Assembly: GCA_009746045.1 (NCBI GenBank)
Contig: RPFO01000090.1
Coordinates: 1,696,689-1,760,688 of the forward strand
Direction of reading: 5' to 3'
Source: Mesostigma viride
Taxonomy: Eukaryota > Streptophyta > Mesostigmatophyceae > Mesostigmatales > Mesostigmataceae
DNA: 64,000 nt
Both the position numbers and the translations under genes were made by a program. Numbering within the stretch: position 1 is the stretch's first letter; the number at the start of each line of letters is the position of its first letter. Under the pieces are notes generated by a model. That model worked only from the letters and a program-made list of their open reading frames with translations. It was not told the origin of the DNA and searched no databases. Positions 1 to 63,840 of the stretch are shown one piece after another.

Positions 1-475
1 CACTTAAGATCTTTGTGTGTTCCCTTTGCTGCTTTGCCGGATAACGCATGTATCCCTTGCATGCAGGCGATCTACCTAACACAACCATGGCGGACACATT
101 GGCCAGCATGGCGGGGAGGGCACCTGCGGACACAGATTTTGTAGGCTCTGAGCCCTCGTCACATCGCTGTAGCACTGGACATTGTCATGCGATAAATTTC
201 TAGAGAGTCCATTTTTTTCAGCAATGATCGCTGGGACAGCCCTACGACGGATGTTATACTGCATTTGTGAGATGCTTGCGGTTGTACATCTTGCACGCCA
301 CCCTCGGACTGTGATTGAGTGCACTCTTCATTCATGTGTTTTGTCAGTAAAGTTTGTCATGCTAATGTAATGCAGAAAACCGCAATTCAGGCAGCAAGGC
401 AGCAGCCATATTGATTTTAATGAAGTAAGTTTACCTGTGCGTGGTGTTGATTTGTCAGTTTGCTATGCCTTTGTT

Positions 476-815
476 TATCATGTTGACATTTTGTCATGTT
501 GACATTTGTTGACATTTTGTTGACATTTTTCTTGCGTTTGGCCTGCGTTTGTAAACGTCTTGACATTTGTTGACAAGTCACCTTGGCTTGTCAGTGTTTT
601 GACATTTGTTGACATGCTCACAAAGTTGACATGTCAACGATTGTCAACGTTTTGTCAACATTGTCAACATTCTGTCAAGTTTTGTCAAGCTGTTGACATT
701 TTTTTGTCTAGTTTTGTCTAGTTTTGTCACACTTTGTCAACAATTTGTCAACAATTTGTCACACTTTGTCAACAAGTTGACAATTGTTGACAAAAATTTG
801 TCACACTTTGTCAAC
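476..815. repeat. TTGTCAACA / TGTTGACA motif array
   Basis: Roughly thirty short motifs of the form TTGTCA, TTGACA or TGTCAACA in both orientations within 340 bp, many forming small palindromes such as TTGACAATTGTTGACAA. AT-rich minisatellite-like DNA. Confidence 0.8.
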
Positions 816-830
816 ACCCGGCTCCTAGTG

Positions 831-1416
831 GTTGCGGCAGCACAACTCGGCATTCATTGTAATCTGTCAAATGTTATGGAATGAATGGTTTGGGCATTGC
901 TTTCATCATAAAGCATTATTGCAATCTTCATAATATAATCGGCTGGCTGCGCTGCCTGTCATGAAGGTGGTGGTGCCGTCAAGGACCACACCTATCATCA
1001 CCACTTAATTAAAACGAGCGAACAACCCTTGGCGGGTTCAGTTCGGACAGCCTGAGCCGGAGATATACCCAAGCTGCTTGCAGAATCAAGCACTTGGAAG
1101 AGGATTAAGCTTATCCTTTAAAAAGCTATGAAGAGGATTAGGCTTATATATATCCTTGAAAAAGCCATGAAGAGGATTATGCTTATCCTTGAAAAAGCAC
1201 TGAAGAGGTTATTGCTTAGCCTATTTGAAAAGCATGTGTGGTCCTGTCGTGGGAATTTTTTTTTCCCTATGTGATCCTCTTTTTGACTTTTTGGCTCTTC
1301 ATTTTTTCGAGCTAAAAAGTGGGGGGGAATATAGTGGATCACACACAAGAGTACTCTATTGCTATGGATATGCCTTCCAAGTGATAGGCTAGGATATAAT
1401 GGCACGCAAACGCGAC
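831..1416. repeat. Dispersed repeat copy 1 (full form)
   Basis: The first 183 bp (831-1013) and last 86 bp (1331-1416) are almost identical to 2275-2457 and 2461-2546. The middle 316 bp is unique to this copy. It includes a short tandem repeat and, just before 1331, a purine run AAAAAGTGGGGGGGAAT. It is probably a transposon or retroelement derivative; the class is not recognised. Confidence 0.7.
1097..1231. repeat. Four-copy tandem repeat, about 33-39 bp
   Basis: Units begin GAAGAGGATTA and contain CTTATCCTT and AAAAAGC. Inside dispersed repeat copy 1. Confidence 0.8.
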
Positions 1417-2274
1417 AGCTGTCACGTCCGTGATCATTTACGTCCGTGCACTCAAGAAGTTACGCGGTTCGGAATCGTTACCGACGTTTGGTTGGTTCCG
1501 ATTCAGTAGGCCGCAGGCTTTGTTCCTTGGGCCGGTGTGGAGCGCCGCGCCGGAAAGGCCTGAATTTCTAGAGTGACAGTCTTAGGTGACCTGACTTAGG
1601 TTCAGGCGCAAGACTTTGGGGCGCAAAGCCTTGGTGGCTTGCGCAATATTCCGGTGCGTGACATTTGGCAGTTATGAATCTTTTGTATTGTTCAGACGGA
1701 ATGATGTTCAGTCCATCTGACAAAGCTAGATACGCAGATCGTAGTGTGCGGTGTGCTGGCTCGCACGTGGTTGTCGAACAGACTTGCTCTGCATTTTGCT
1801 GGCAGTCTAACTGCACGTCAGGCGGCTTGCTGGCAAATGCGACAGCGCATGGATGCCGGGATTTTTGGAGGTATTTAGGAGCAGCGCAGCGGCCATGGTG
1901 GTCGTTGTTCGCTCGTTTCTCTCCCTCACAACTAGTTTGTTGTCTTCATGGGGTTAAACTTCTCGAACAGCCCGGAGCAGCCCCCGTGAGTGGTTGCATG
2001 TCGTTGCCATGACGATGGTTGATAGGATTGACAGTGGTTTGATCCGGTTGGGATGTTGTTGGCATTGTGGACGAGAAACGTTCTGCTGACCCGGGAACAG
2101 TCCCGGGAAAGGGCCGGTTCGTCGTTGGCCAGTGTGCCAGTAACTGGGACATGAGCGCAGAGTCACACAGTTGATATAGATTATGACGTAAGTAAACACT
2201 GTTGCGCCACAGTGGCGTCATGGTCGGTCTGTGGTGATTTCGATGGGTCTCAAGGATATGTAGTTACTCTTACA

Positions 2275-2546
2275 GTTGCGGCAGCACAACTCGGCATTCA
2301 TTGTAATCTGTCAAATGTTATGGAATGAATGGTTTGGGCATTGCTTTCATCATAAAGCATTATTGCAATCTTCATAATATAATCGGCTGGCTGCGCTGCC
2401 TGTCATGAAGGTGGTGGTGCCGTCAAGGACCACACCTATCATCACCACTTAATTAAACATATAGTGGATCACACACAAGAGTACTCTATTGCTATGGATA
2501 TGCCTTCCAAGTGATAGGCTAGGATATAATGGCACGCAAACGCGAC
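2275..2546. repeat. Dispersed repeat copy 2 (internally deleted)
   Basis: Matches both ends of the element at 831-1416 and lacks its middle. The same end points (GTTGCGGCAG at the left, AACGCGACA at the right) suggest a defined mobile unit. Confidence 0.7.
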
Positions 2547-2689
2547 ACGGTCACTAGGCCCCCGGTACATCATGGCCGGTGCCACGTGGCATAAGCTGGA
2601 GCCCTGCTCCCTAGCTGGCCGGGTGCCCGTGCGTCGGCCGGACGAGGCGCAGCGCGATCACTGCCTGGTATTCGGTACACATCTTGGTA

Positions 2690-3400
2690 CTGTACTTGGG
2701 CAGGATTTGGCCCAGTCACGGCCTAGCCTCAACAAGTACCGCCACTGGTGGCGCAACCCGCACTTCACGTGCATGCAATCTGAACGCGACCTCTTTAAGG
2801 TTGCGGTTCTGCCTGTGTCAACCAGGGTTGGGCGTAAAGGGGGTAAGGGGGTTGACGTAACGTAAACACGTAAAATGGCCAAAAGGGTGACGTAGAACGT
2901 AACGTAGGCGTAGAAGTTTACGTGCGTAACGTAAAGACCTAACGTAGCGTAAACACGTAAAGCCGCACAAAAGCTTATGATTTTCCAGCTATGTTCCACC
3001 ATTCCATGGCAAAAACTACTACAGTGCTGTCTGTGCACCGCGCATGGCGCCGTGCCGAAGCGGCGCCATTAAGCCTACAAACGCGTACTAGCACCACTTC
3101 ACCTCGCAAGCATCTGCCGACATTCCCATGCACACTCATTACGTTTACATCAATTTACGCTACGTCTTTCCGTGGAACGTAACGTAGAAACGTGACGTAA
3201 AGGGGGTACGTATGTAGAGGTCTTACGTGCCATTTTGTCGCCACGTAAAGCGTAACGTAAACCAACGTACGTAAACCACGTAATTTCGTAAATGACGTAA
3301 CCTAAACCCTTTACGCCCAACCCTGGTCTCAACCTAAGGTCCTGAGAGCTGGACACTGACCCCTGATCAAGACACAAGTTTGTGGGTTATGCTCCATGAC
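2690..3400 (+). mobile_element. LINE reverse-transcriptase C-terminal fragment, split by an insertion
   Basis: 2730-2820 encodes KYRHWWRNPHF and ERDLFKVAVLPV. This is homologous to RRWWSNPALPR and KRDLFKVVILTIL at 61160-61215. The match resumes after 3334 with a TGGACACTGAC stretch also present at 61240. The interruption is the TIR element at 2821-3327. Degenerate, no complete frame. Confidence 0.6.
2821..3327. mobile_element. Non-autonomous TIR element with ACGTAA motifs
   Basis: Perfect 21-bp terminal inverted repeats: left ACCAGGGTTGGGCGTAAAGG (plus G), right its reverse complement. The interior is full of ACGTAA and TTACGT motifs in two clusters (2855-2965 and 3140-3305). There is no coding capacity. 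TCAA-type bases occur on both flanks, a possible short target duplication. It sits inside a LINE relic. MITE-like; superfamily not assignable by eye. Confidence 0.75.
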
Positions 3401-3616
3401 TTTACCAATGCAGGCACGTGTTTATTTTATTTTAATTTAGTCGTCGGCGCATTGCGGTGATGCCAGTCGAACAAGAGACGTAGTCCCAGAACCCCTGGCC
3501 AACTATTGGTCTGGCTGTGAGCATGGGGGCCTTTTTCAACCGCAAAAGTCCGCACTTTTCCTGCGCGTGCGGGATCCACCCGTGGCTGTTCGCGGATTTT
3601 TCTCACGCAGTAAGGA

Positions 3617-28862
<25,246 letters not shown>

Positions 28863-29334
28863 GCTATTTAAACGCTAAAACGCAACTAAACGGCTTCAAT
28901 GGATTTTAAAATTGATGACGCAAGAGCATGCCTTCATGATGATATCTTACAGCGGTAAGAAACTTATATCTGAGTAAAGCAGCCTAGCAGGGACATTGGC
29001 ATTGTGTTCGAGCCTGTCGATGAGGGGATGCAATGGAGGCAGGCCAGGAAGTGTTTATGCTAATGATGTATGCTAATGACGCGAATGACTTTATTAGAGC
29101 GTAATTATGTAAGAGCAACTGTACCGCAGCTGCCCAAGCTACTTGTATTTCATTCACAACATGTCAGCATTAAGGATACCTACTGCCCATATCAATGCAG
29201 CATTAGGGCTCAACATGCTTTAAATATTTTCTCGTCGATATTTTTGTGTTCCGGGTAAATGGGTATTTTCTCGTCGATATTTTCTCTTCAGGCTCTATCT
29301 AGTACTACCATATCACGCCATGTGCGGCGTGGGA

Positions 29335-29460
29335 TCCAACTGACCAACTGACTGACTGGCGGTCAACGGACTGACTGACAGTCAACGGACTGACTGACGG
29401 TCAACGGACTGACTGACGATCAACGGATTGACTGACTGACTGACTGACTGACTGACTGAC
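29335..29460. repeat. ACTG-based tandem array
   Basis: Imperfect units of about 19 bp (GACTGACTGACGGTCAACG) decay into pure (ACTG)n at the 3' end. Confidence 0.85.
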
Positions 29461-31560
29461 ATAATTATCGTATGTATCACGAAGTGGCCGGGTTTTTGGA
29501 AATCACACCCATACACCCCCCCCCACGTTTAAGATTGGGGTCCGACCAATGAAGGGCTCACGATCTAAAAGAATCTCACCACTGTGATTCGTCTACACTT
29601 CAGTTTTTTCTACTACATTCAAAAAATACTCTACTTCTGGCCTGGGAACCAACTGAACGGAACGGAACTCTACTGCTAGTAGATGTCAAATCCAGGGTCT
29701 CATAATCTTTAACTTGGGATTTCGTGAGGGGGGGGTGTACAGTAGGCCAAATGTGGCGTGGGCAACAAGCCAACAACAACAACTTGAACAACATCGGCCA
29801 AATATTTATACAGTATTGTGCCCCTGATATTTTATAAAAGATCTGCCAAAACGTGATTCTCTCCTTGTTCTCTCATCAATATACGAAGGCAAAATGAAAA
29901 AAGTTAAAACGTTAGCCGCCGACAATCTGGAGCGTACGATGATGGATCCAACGGCCGCGATAAACCCGCTAAGTTAGCGGCTCGGGTCGTCCGTCCAGAA
30001 TACTACAAAATACTACACATAAACAACCAATCCAAAACAAGCAAACTACGGAAAACAAACGGCCTTCGGCCCCAACGGTCACAAATCCAACGGAAACGAC
30101 CCGAAATCGATAAGACCACCGAAACGACGCAGCCGCAGGCCACGCCGCCGGACGAAAAACAAAGTGACGTGCTCCGCGAGCAATTTGATGGCTGGCGATG
30201 GCAGGAAACGTACGCTAGAAAATTGGGATGGGGAATGCGCAGCCATGGTTTTATACGTCAAAATTTTATGTTTGAAGAGCAAGTACGAAATTTTCTGAGC
30301 TGGAGGTGCGTCAACGGAGTGATACCTGCGTGGGAGAGGTCCGCGTCGCTATGGCGACCTGGAAATGGAATGTCGTTGTAGATTTAGGTATTGTAGTATC
30401 ATGCTTAATTGCTTTACGTACTGGGTGCCTAGTAAAATCAGTTTGCTGTTCGTGGAAGGCGTGGGGTGGGGCCGACGAGTTTCTGGTGTCATCATATTGG
30501 AAAGAACGCTGGATTTTCTTGCCACGGGACGTAACTGGCGATGCCGATGGTGAGGCGTACTACCTACCGGGGTACTACCTGCTCTCTCTACCTACCGGGT
30601 ACTACCTACTCTGATGCATTTTCATGGTTGCGTTCTTTCCTTTTCACCGAATCCACCTAGTCGCAGCAAAGACATAGCGTAGCGTTGCGTTCAGTTTTAT
30701 TTTCTTAGCCGTGCAGGACGCCATCTTCATGGTCCTTCGAATGTCCGTTAACGTCCGTTCGGTTGCCCAAGGATCTGTGATGCTTTTTTCTGGAATATAC
30801 TGGGCTTGGAAAGCCCCTCTGGATGCTTGCCTGGTCACGGGTTTGGGGCGTCATTTACATTCATGGTGCTTTCTGCGTAAGCTGACTTGCTTCGCACGTG
30901 GATTTTCACTGGACTGAAGAGCGCGTCTGCTAGCATGTTTACGTGGTGTATAAGGTGATCAATCAACTATTTGTTTATAGAAGGTGTGACAATAGAAGGT
31001 GTGTTATATATTTCTTCATCAAGCATGTCAAAAGTAATCTCCACTCGCTTACAACCTGAATTTTGCTTTGCTGGGTCTGCTGTGTTTGTGTCTCACTGTG
31101 CAGGCTATCCCCTTGGTTGATCAACCAGGTGCTTTTTGGTGGCAGCGGGGCCATATACTCTTCTTGGCGTTTTTCATCCATGGCATGTCAACGGCAACGC
31201 ATGCATGCCAGCCCCTAAACAAGAAAACACTAAGTCACCAAAGAATGGAATTCAGGGCATGGTCATGAGCAGGGTAACAGCAGCATTAATATTAAATGGG
31301 CATGATGTCAACAGGAAAACACTAAGTCACGTGAGGAAAGTCTTTTTATGATCTCAAACAGCCTGGACGTGCCAAATTACTTTGTGTAGTCCGCGCATTT
31401 CCGGCGCAAGTCGCCGGCCGGACCTTGTGACAGCGCCAGAATCATGATTAACATGTATGACTTTTGTAGGTAGAAAAATGTCTGTGGAGACGCTGTGCGT
31501 CGCGCTTAAATATTTTAATATAATTTTAATGAAAAGTTTGAAATTTTTCGTAAACCTTAC

Positions 31561-31591
31561 CTAAGCTTAGCCGCTAGGCGGCTAAGCTTAG
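31561..31591. repeat. Perfect hairpin, 14-bp stem, 3-nt loop
   Basis: CTAAGCTTAGCCGC, then TAG, then the exact reverse complement. It lies about 410 bp upstream of the gene B start. It could be a structural element or a protein-binding palindrome, or a transposon footprint. Confidence 0.8.
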
Positions 31592-32000
31592 CCAACTGAC
31601 ATGTGCACATCGATATAGTCTCAAAAAAAAAAATCTCAGGCAGAAACAAACGTGTTGACAAAGCTAATAAAACAATAAATCGTGCCAGGTTGTTGAAATG
31701 GTCAATATTTTCACGTTTGTTGCGATGGTAAAAGTAATCACCTGATCGAGGCTTGTGTCGGGAAGTTCCGGCGTGGTTGTTTGGCTTTCGGTATTCCTTT
31801 TTCTGTTTTGCCATTCCTCAACAAAGGGTCAAACCCTGATCGGCCGACATGCGAACGTATCCGGCAAGCCCGCGAGGCAAATTTGTGAGGAAAAAAAATT
31901 GACCCGCTTGCTTTGCGGAGCCTTACGTAGGTAGCCACTCATTAGTTTGTTTCGGTCGTGTCGTTTACCAAGCCCTCAGTAGGCAACTGCTTGGGGAGAC

Positions 32001-59219
<27,219 letters not shown>

Positions 59220-60399
59220 TGTCCTGATGACCCCCAAAGGTTATGAGACCCTCCAGCAGGGCGGTTCAAGTGGAAGACATCATGTCATTTGTTGGCCTGT
59301 TTTATTCATTGCCGTGTGCTCCGGCAATTCACTTGAATTGAGCCAACTCCAGCCTACAGGACACGTGTGGTAAGGAGACATGGTGCACCAAATATTTTCC
59401 CGCCGGAAAATTTGTGGTACCTTCAGACTGGGCGGTGACATGCGGCAAATGAACGTACCACGGCCGGCATTATTTCCTACCCTGGCAAGAAAAGCCAGTC
59501 AAATACATGGACGGCTTGGACACGGATATCGCAGGTCTGAAGGATATCATTTCAGAAATGATGGGAAATCGCCGCAGATCGAAGGCGATTATGCTATTTT
59601 TATTGTTGCCATTACTAAACGCTTCTTCCTGCATCAATATAACCCACAAAACTTAAATTCTACCGTCGCAGGCACGCATTCTAAAATATTTATTGCTGCC
59701 AGATTTTCAGCTTAGCCCCCCGTGCAAATCTGTATGAAATTAAGGCGGCGGCTTTTCAGATAATACATAGCTGGTTGTCTCCTTGATAGTGCATATCTGG
59801 CTATGGAACATTATACTAACACGCGAACATCGTTTTAAACCATCGGCGTAACTTTTTCGCTTGGCGCTTGGCGGATTAGGCAGATTCTTACGGAACGCAC
59901 GTCGCCATGGCCACCTCCACATGCACGAGGTGAGGGCATTGTCCACCACAATGTCACGGTCTGGGGGTACCGACGGTATCAGCGCGAAATTTTAATTGGG
60001 CGCGGAAAATTCGGGTGTGTCGTTGTCCTCCTCCGAGGCGAGGACAAAGCAGCCCGGCCATGGCTGGCCGGCGGCCGGCACTGAGTTGGTGCAGATACCA
60101 ATATTATCCCTAATCTGCTCGCTATAAGGTTAACACTCGATCATGCCGTGCTCTTTGTGGCAGGTTGCACGCCGTCGACTAGAGCCTCCAGCCATGTACT
60201 GATACCATGCGTTAGTGGCCATATCGGTCACGCCAAGCAGAAGCGCGCGAGGACACTGACCGCACCCGCTGCCAATTCCGAGGGGTGCTGCATCGTTTCG
60301 ATTGATCAGCAGCCCGGGGAGAGGGCCAAGTCTCTTGAGGACAAGCTCAGGAGCAAGATCCTTATATACCCAACTGGAACTCGTAGGTAAAGTAGCTAT

Positions 60400-60660
60400 C
60401 GAACTGCGTGGGCACGGCCGCCTTCCCCACTCATGCATGGGACAAGGCGACACCCCCACCAGTCCTGCTCACCTTCAGATATCCATGGAGGATAAGCAAC
60501 GCGGTTCCTCGATCTCTTGCCGCAGGAACCTGCACGACCTCAGTCCCCTGGAGGCTGGATGACGACCTGACCCCCGCTCAGCAGCAGCAGCAGCAGCAGC
60601 GACGCGACCTGTGGCCGGAGTACCTCCGCCTCAAGGGCAATCCGCCTCAATGGGGGGCTT
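60400..60660 (+). mobile_element. LINE ORF1 C-terminal fragment, copy 1
   Basis: Encodes LDDDLTPAQQQQ and RRDLWPEYLRLKG, a signature also present at 63240-63300. It ends at the 46-bp inverted repeat. The retrotransposon ORF1 assignment is from my recollection of algal LINE proteins. Confidence 0.5.
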
Positions 60661-60780
60661 CCACAGCTGGTTGTTGACGATCAAGTCCCCGCCGGGCCTC
60701 CAGAACACCTTGGGCTTCTTGGGGTCTTAAGACGCCCGGCGGGGACTTGATCGTCAACAACCAGCTGTGGAAGCCCCCCA
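60651..60780. repeat. 46-bp perfect inverted repeat with 38-nt spacer
   Basis: Arms 60651-60696 and 60735-60780 are exact reverse complements over 46 bases (outer end TGGGGGGCTTCC, inner end CCCCGCCGGG). The arm sequence appears to be part of the LINE coding region (LIVNNQLWKPP on the plus strand of the right arm). Confidence 0.92.
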
Positions 60781-61059
60781 TGCACGTACGGGCTAGATCG
60801 ACTAGCTATAATGTAGCCACACCCATGTTTGGGTGATGCAACCGGGGCATTAATTCCTAGCCATCCCATGTGCAACGCCAATGCGCATGCAGGGTAGGAC
60901 GTAACGCAAATTAAATTATAACATGACTCCGTTGCATAATATGGGAGATCATGCCAGCACATATTCCTTGCTGGATGAGTGGAGGTGGGCGATCGATCAA
61001 GCCGCGTATAATCGAACTGAGTTAACTCTAAGCTATCTAGTCTAGCCGCTTCAAGCTGC

Positions 61060-61440
61060 TCGGCAGTTGGCTTCCCGACTGCGAGGACGACCTGACGACA
61101 CGGATCGGCACATGTGGCGTGCATGGGCGCACCTCCATGACCACCGCCGCTGGTGGAGCAACCCCGCCCTACCCCGGATCGTCAAGCGTGACCTCTTCAA
61201 GGTCGTCATTCTGACGATCCTGACCTACAGCGCTGAGACCTGGACACTGACGCAGGAGCTGGAGCAACGACTCGACGGCACCGTCACCAAGATGCTGCGC
61301 AAGGCCCTTAACATCCGGCTTTGCTTTGCACATTAGTAATGAGGATTTGTACGCTGATTTGCCCTATGTTTCCCACATTATTAGGCACAGGCGCCTGGGC
61401 CTAGGCGGGCACCTGGCCCGTGCAGATAGTGAGGACTAGA
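61060..61440 (+). mobile_element. LINE reverse-transcriptase C-terminal fragment
   Basis: Encodes KRDLFKVVILTILTYSAETW, TLTQELEQRLDGTVTKMLRK and ALNIR. After a frameshift it continues ISNEDLYADLPYVSHIIRHR and RLGLGGHLARAD. These are typical of the region after the RT domain of many LINEs. Degenerate, no 5' part. Confidence 0.75.
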
Positions 61441-61999
61441 TACATCACTAGATAGACTAGCTGGCACCAAGCCCGCCCAGCCTGGGCGATATGTCCTCAA
61501 CTGGCGTGCCCCAGGCCGCGCGCGGCCGGGCCGCCACCCGCATGGACTTTTCGTGATAGCGGACTCGGCATGGACATGTGCTACACTAGACGTGACGGGC
61601 TCACACCCGGGCAGCCTCCTGCATGGTTTGTCTGTAATATCAGATCGTAATATGGAGGCAGATGGTACGCAAGGATAGATGGCAAGTAGTCGGATGAAGG
61701 AGACCACCCCCAAGTCTGTGGGGGCTCCGCGTGTGACCGCGTATGGCATTCATAGCGATTCGGGCCGCGGTGCCCACACCCCTGTAACTAGGACCTAGAT
61801 AGCTGACACCATCCATTCCACGCAAGGATAGATCCACGCGCCACGAGGTAGCCATGGCTGACGGCGGCGCTCATAACTTTCACGTTTGAGCACCGAATTT
61901 AGTCGTGACTATCACAATCGCTTCGTCTTTCTAAGACGCACGTACGTGCTGATATAATTTTCCGACGCTATTACGCCATATACGGCGAACAAAGGCGCC

Positions 62000-63450
62000 T
62001 TGAAGCAACGCAGCCTGGCGGCTGCGCTCGGCAATGAAAATACGTCTGCAGCTCCGGCAGTGCAGCTCCGCCATCAGGTCCGGCAGGCAGCGTTGACACT
62101 AGTCGCGCACTGGTGCTCGCCCAGCCCCCCGGGCTTGCCTCGCCATCTGCCTCGCCTGAGCCCAAGCGCAGTCGCCCTGCCGAGCCGCACTGGGACGAGA
62201 TCGCCTTTGACGTCAACGCATATGGTTTCTGGAAACGCAGCCCGGCAGGAGTCATTCATGGACGACTTGTTTTTCGGCAACCACGCCTCGCTTATATGGA
62301 CCTGTGCTCGCACCTGTGCTCTCACAACCGTGGCCGCTGGCCAGGTGGCCAGCATGCCGACCCCGTCGAGGATCTCTCACAAATTGCCCGCATGAATCGC
62401 CCCAAGCTCCAACGCTTCGCCCTCTGCTCCCTCCTCGGGCGCTCCGACGCCGAGATCTGGGCTCCCCCACCACCGCCCCCCACCGTTGCGACAGATCGAT
62501 CCATCGTCCGCGCCCTCCTTAAGGAAGCTTTCGAGCAGCTAGCCCCCCTAGCTGCCACAGATGTGGCGGCAATGGGCGGCACGCTGGCTGCTGAGTTCCC
62601 CACCATCCCCATGCATGCACCGCCACCGCCACCCTCGATCCTCGCGGCTCCACCCCCCCCTCCGCCTCCACCGACTCGATCCATCACCGCCCAGCTCCGC
62701 GACATCGACCATGCAGCGTCAGACTTCAGGACAATATGCCATCGCTATCGAGCCGGTCCTGCAGAACATGCACCGCAGGCCTCACCGCCCAGGCGGTGAA
62801 GGACATTGCCGCCAAGCCAGCCCCTGCTGGCCTGGCCGGCGATGCTCCTCCCATCGCGACCTGAGCGGACATGCTTAAGCAGCACACCACCTCCACCACC
62901 TCCGCCGTCGCAGCCCAGCTCCAGCGGCAGACGCTTGACCTAGCTCCGCGAGGAGGCCGAGCTCGCCAAGCGCAGCCTCAACGCCACACTTAAGAACTTT
63001 GACATGGAGGAAGGTGAGAATTCCGAGAAGCTTGCACGTGCGTTTGAGACCAAAATCCTCATTGCACGCATGGGCCTTCTTGGTGAGATTTAAAAGCTGT
63101 CAGACTGCCCACCGCCTCAATCCCCGTGCGCGGGGTATAAGGCAGGGGCGCCTCCGCTTCTTCTCATCTTTGAGAGCCCATCAGACATTACAAGATTTCG
63201 TTTCTCAAACGCCGCAAGCGGCTCGAGAACACTCGATCCCTTCACCGTGGACGACGACTTGACCCTGGCGCAGCAACAACAACGGCGACGGGAGCTATAT
63301 GGCCGACCTACCTCCAGCTCCGGCAGACCAAGGCGGGCCAGCCGGTGTACTGGAAGGGGGCGGCCATCTACGTCGGCCACAAGCCCTGGCACGCGACCCC
63401 GGCCCTCGACCACCGCGGCCCCAGCGTCGGACCCCAGACGCCCCAGCCTA
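62000..63450 (+). mobile_element. Degenerate LINE ORF1 pseudogene
   Basis: An open stretch at 62113-62799 encodes a Pro-rich protein (APPPPPPTVATD, PPPPPPPPTRS). After stops and frameshifts it continues TLKNFDMEEGENSEKLARAF, ILIARMGLLGEI and VDDDLTLAQQQQRR. The last matches the LINE ORF1-type tail at 60540-60620. Assigned by similarity between the two copies and the adjoining RT fragment. Confidence 0.55.
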
Positions 63451-63594
63451 GGGGAATACAGCACTATAAGAATAGTTAGACAGTGGCCTTGTACATGCCC
63501 GCCTACTACAGGCACTATACCACCTGAGGCCTAGTAGCATTTTTAGTCATGTACATGTGTGGCCTATGATGAGCCACCCTCCAGATGATGCCTA

Positions 63595-63840
63595 TCTTTA
63601 TTTCATTATGCAGTGCCCATGCAGGGAGTCACTCTCTGCTGAGAAGCCATGCCCTAGCTCTTGTATACTGGCCATGATGATCTTCCCCACCTATGACGGG
63701 CTCCCCTTATAGCGCTGGTAGTTGCCCGATACTCTGGGTGGTGCAGGTGCCCTACTAAGTGCACCGAGAGCAAGTGTTGTTTACATTCCCACCCTTGCAG
63801 GAAGTAGCTTAGAATGTATTATAGGCCATATGCCCAGGCT
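63595..63840 (+). repeat. Dispersed repeat, copy in right flank
   Basis: Matches the reverse complement of 36575-36830 at roughly 80 percent by eye. Unknown family. Confidence 0.75.

Larger units (their letters stand above)
1..3616. other. Left flank, no gene recognised
   Basis: Beyond the stop of gene A there is no supported protein-coding gene. It holds the TTGTCAACA array, a two-copy dispersed element, a 4-copy short tandem repeat and a LINE fragment interrupted by a TIR element. 1-470 and 1420-2270 show nothing recognisable. Confidence 0.6.
28863..32000. promoter_or_regulatory. Intergenic region between divergent starts, candidate bidirectional promoter
   Basis: The 3.1 kb between the two conserved [12 protein letters not shown] starts contains no convincing gene. 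It holds an (ACTG)-based array at 29335-29460, several AT-rich stretches, and a perfect 14-bp palindrome at 31561-31591. I saw no clear TATA box at a sensible distance on either side. Promoter activity is inferred from position only. Confidence 0.5.

Noticed and set aside
1321-1420. Polypurine tract and LTR start of a copia-type element
   Set aside because: A purine run precedes a duplicated segment, but no primer-binding site, TG..CA ends or pol coding sequence were found.
1665-2012. 115-codon open frame in the left flank
   Set aside because: No recognisable motif, and overlapping frames of similar length exist on the other strand.
3140-3150. TGTAA polyadenylation signal for gene A
   Set aside because: A TTACA on the plus strand about 470 bp past the stop lies inside the TIR element. 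A five-base match is too weak to call.
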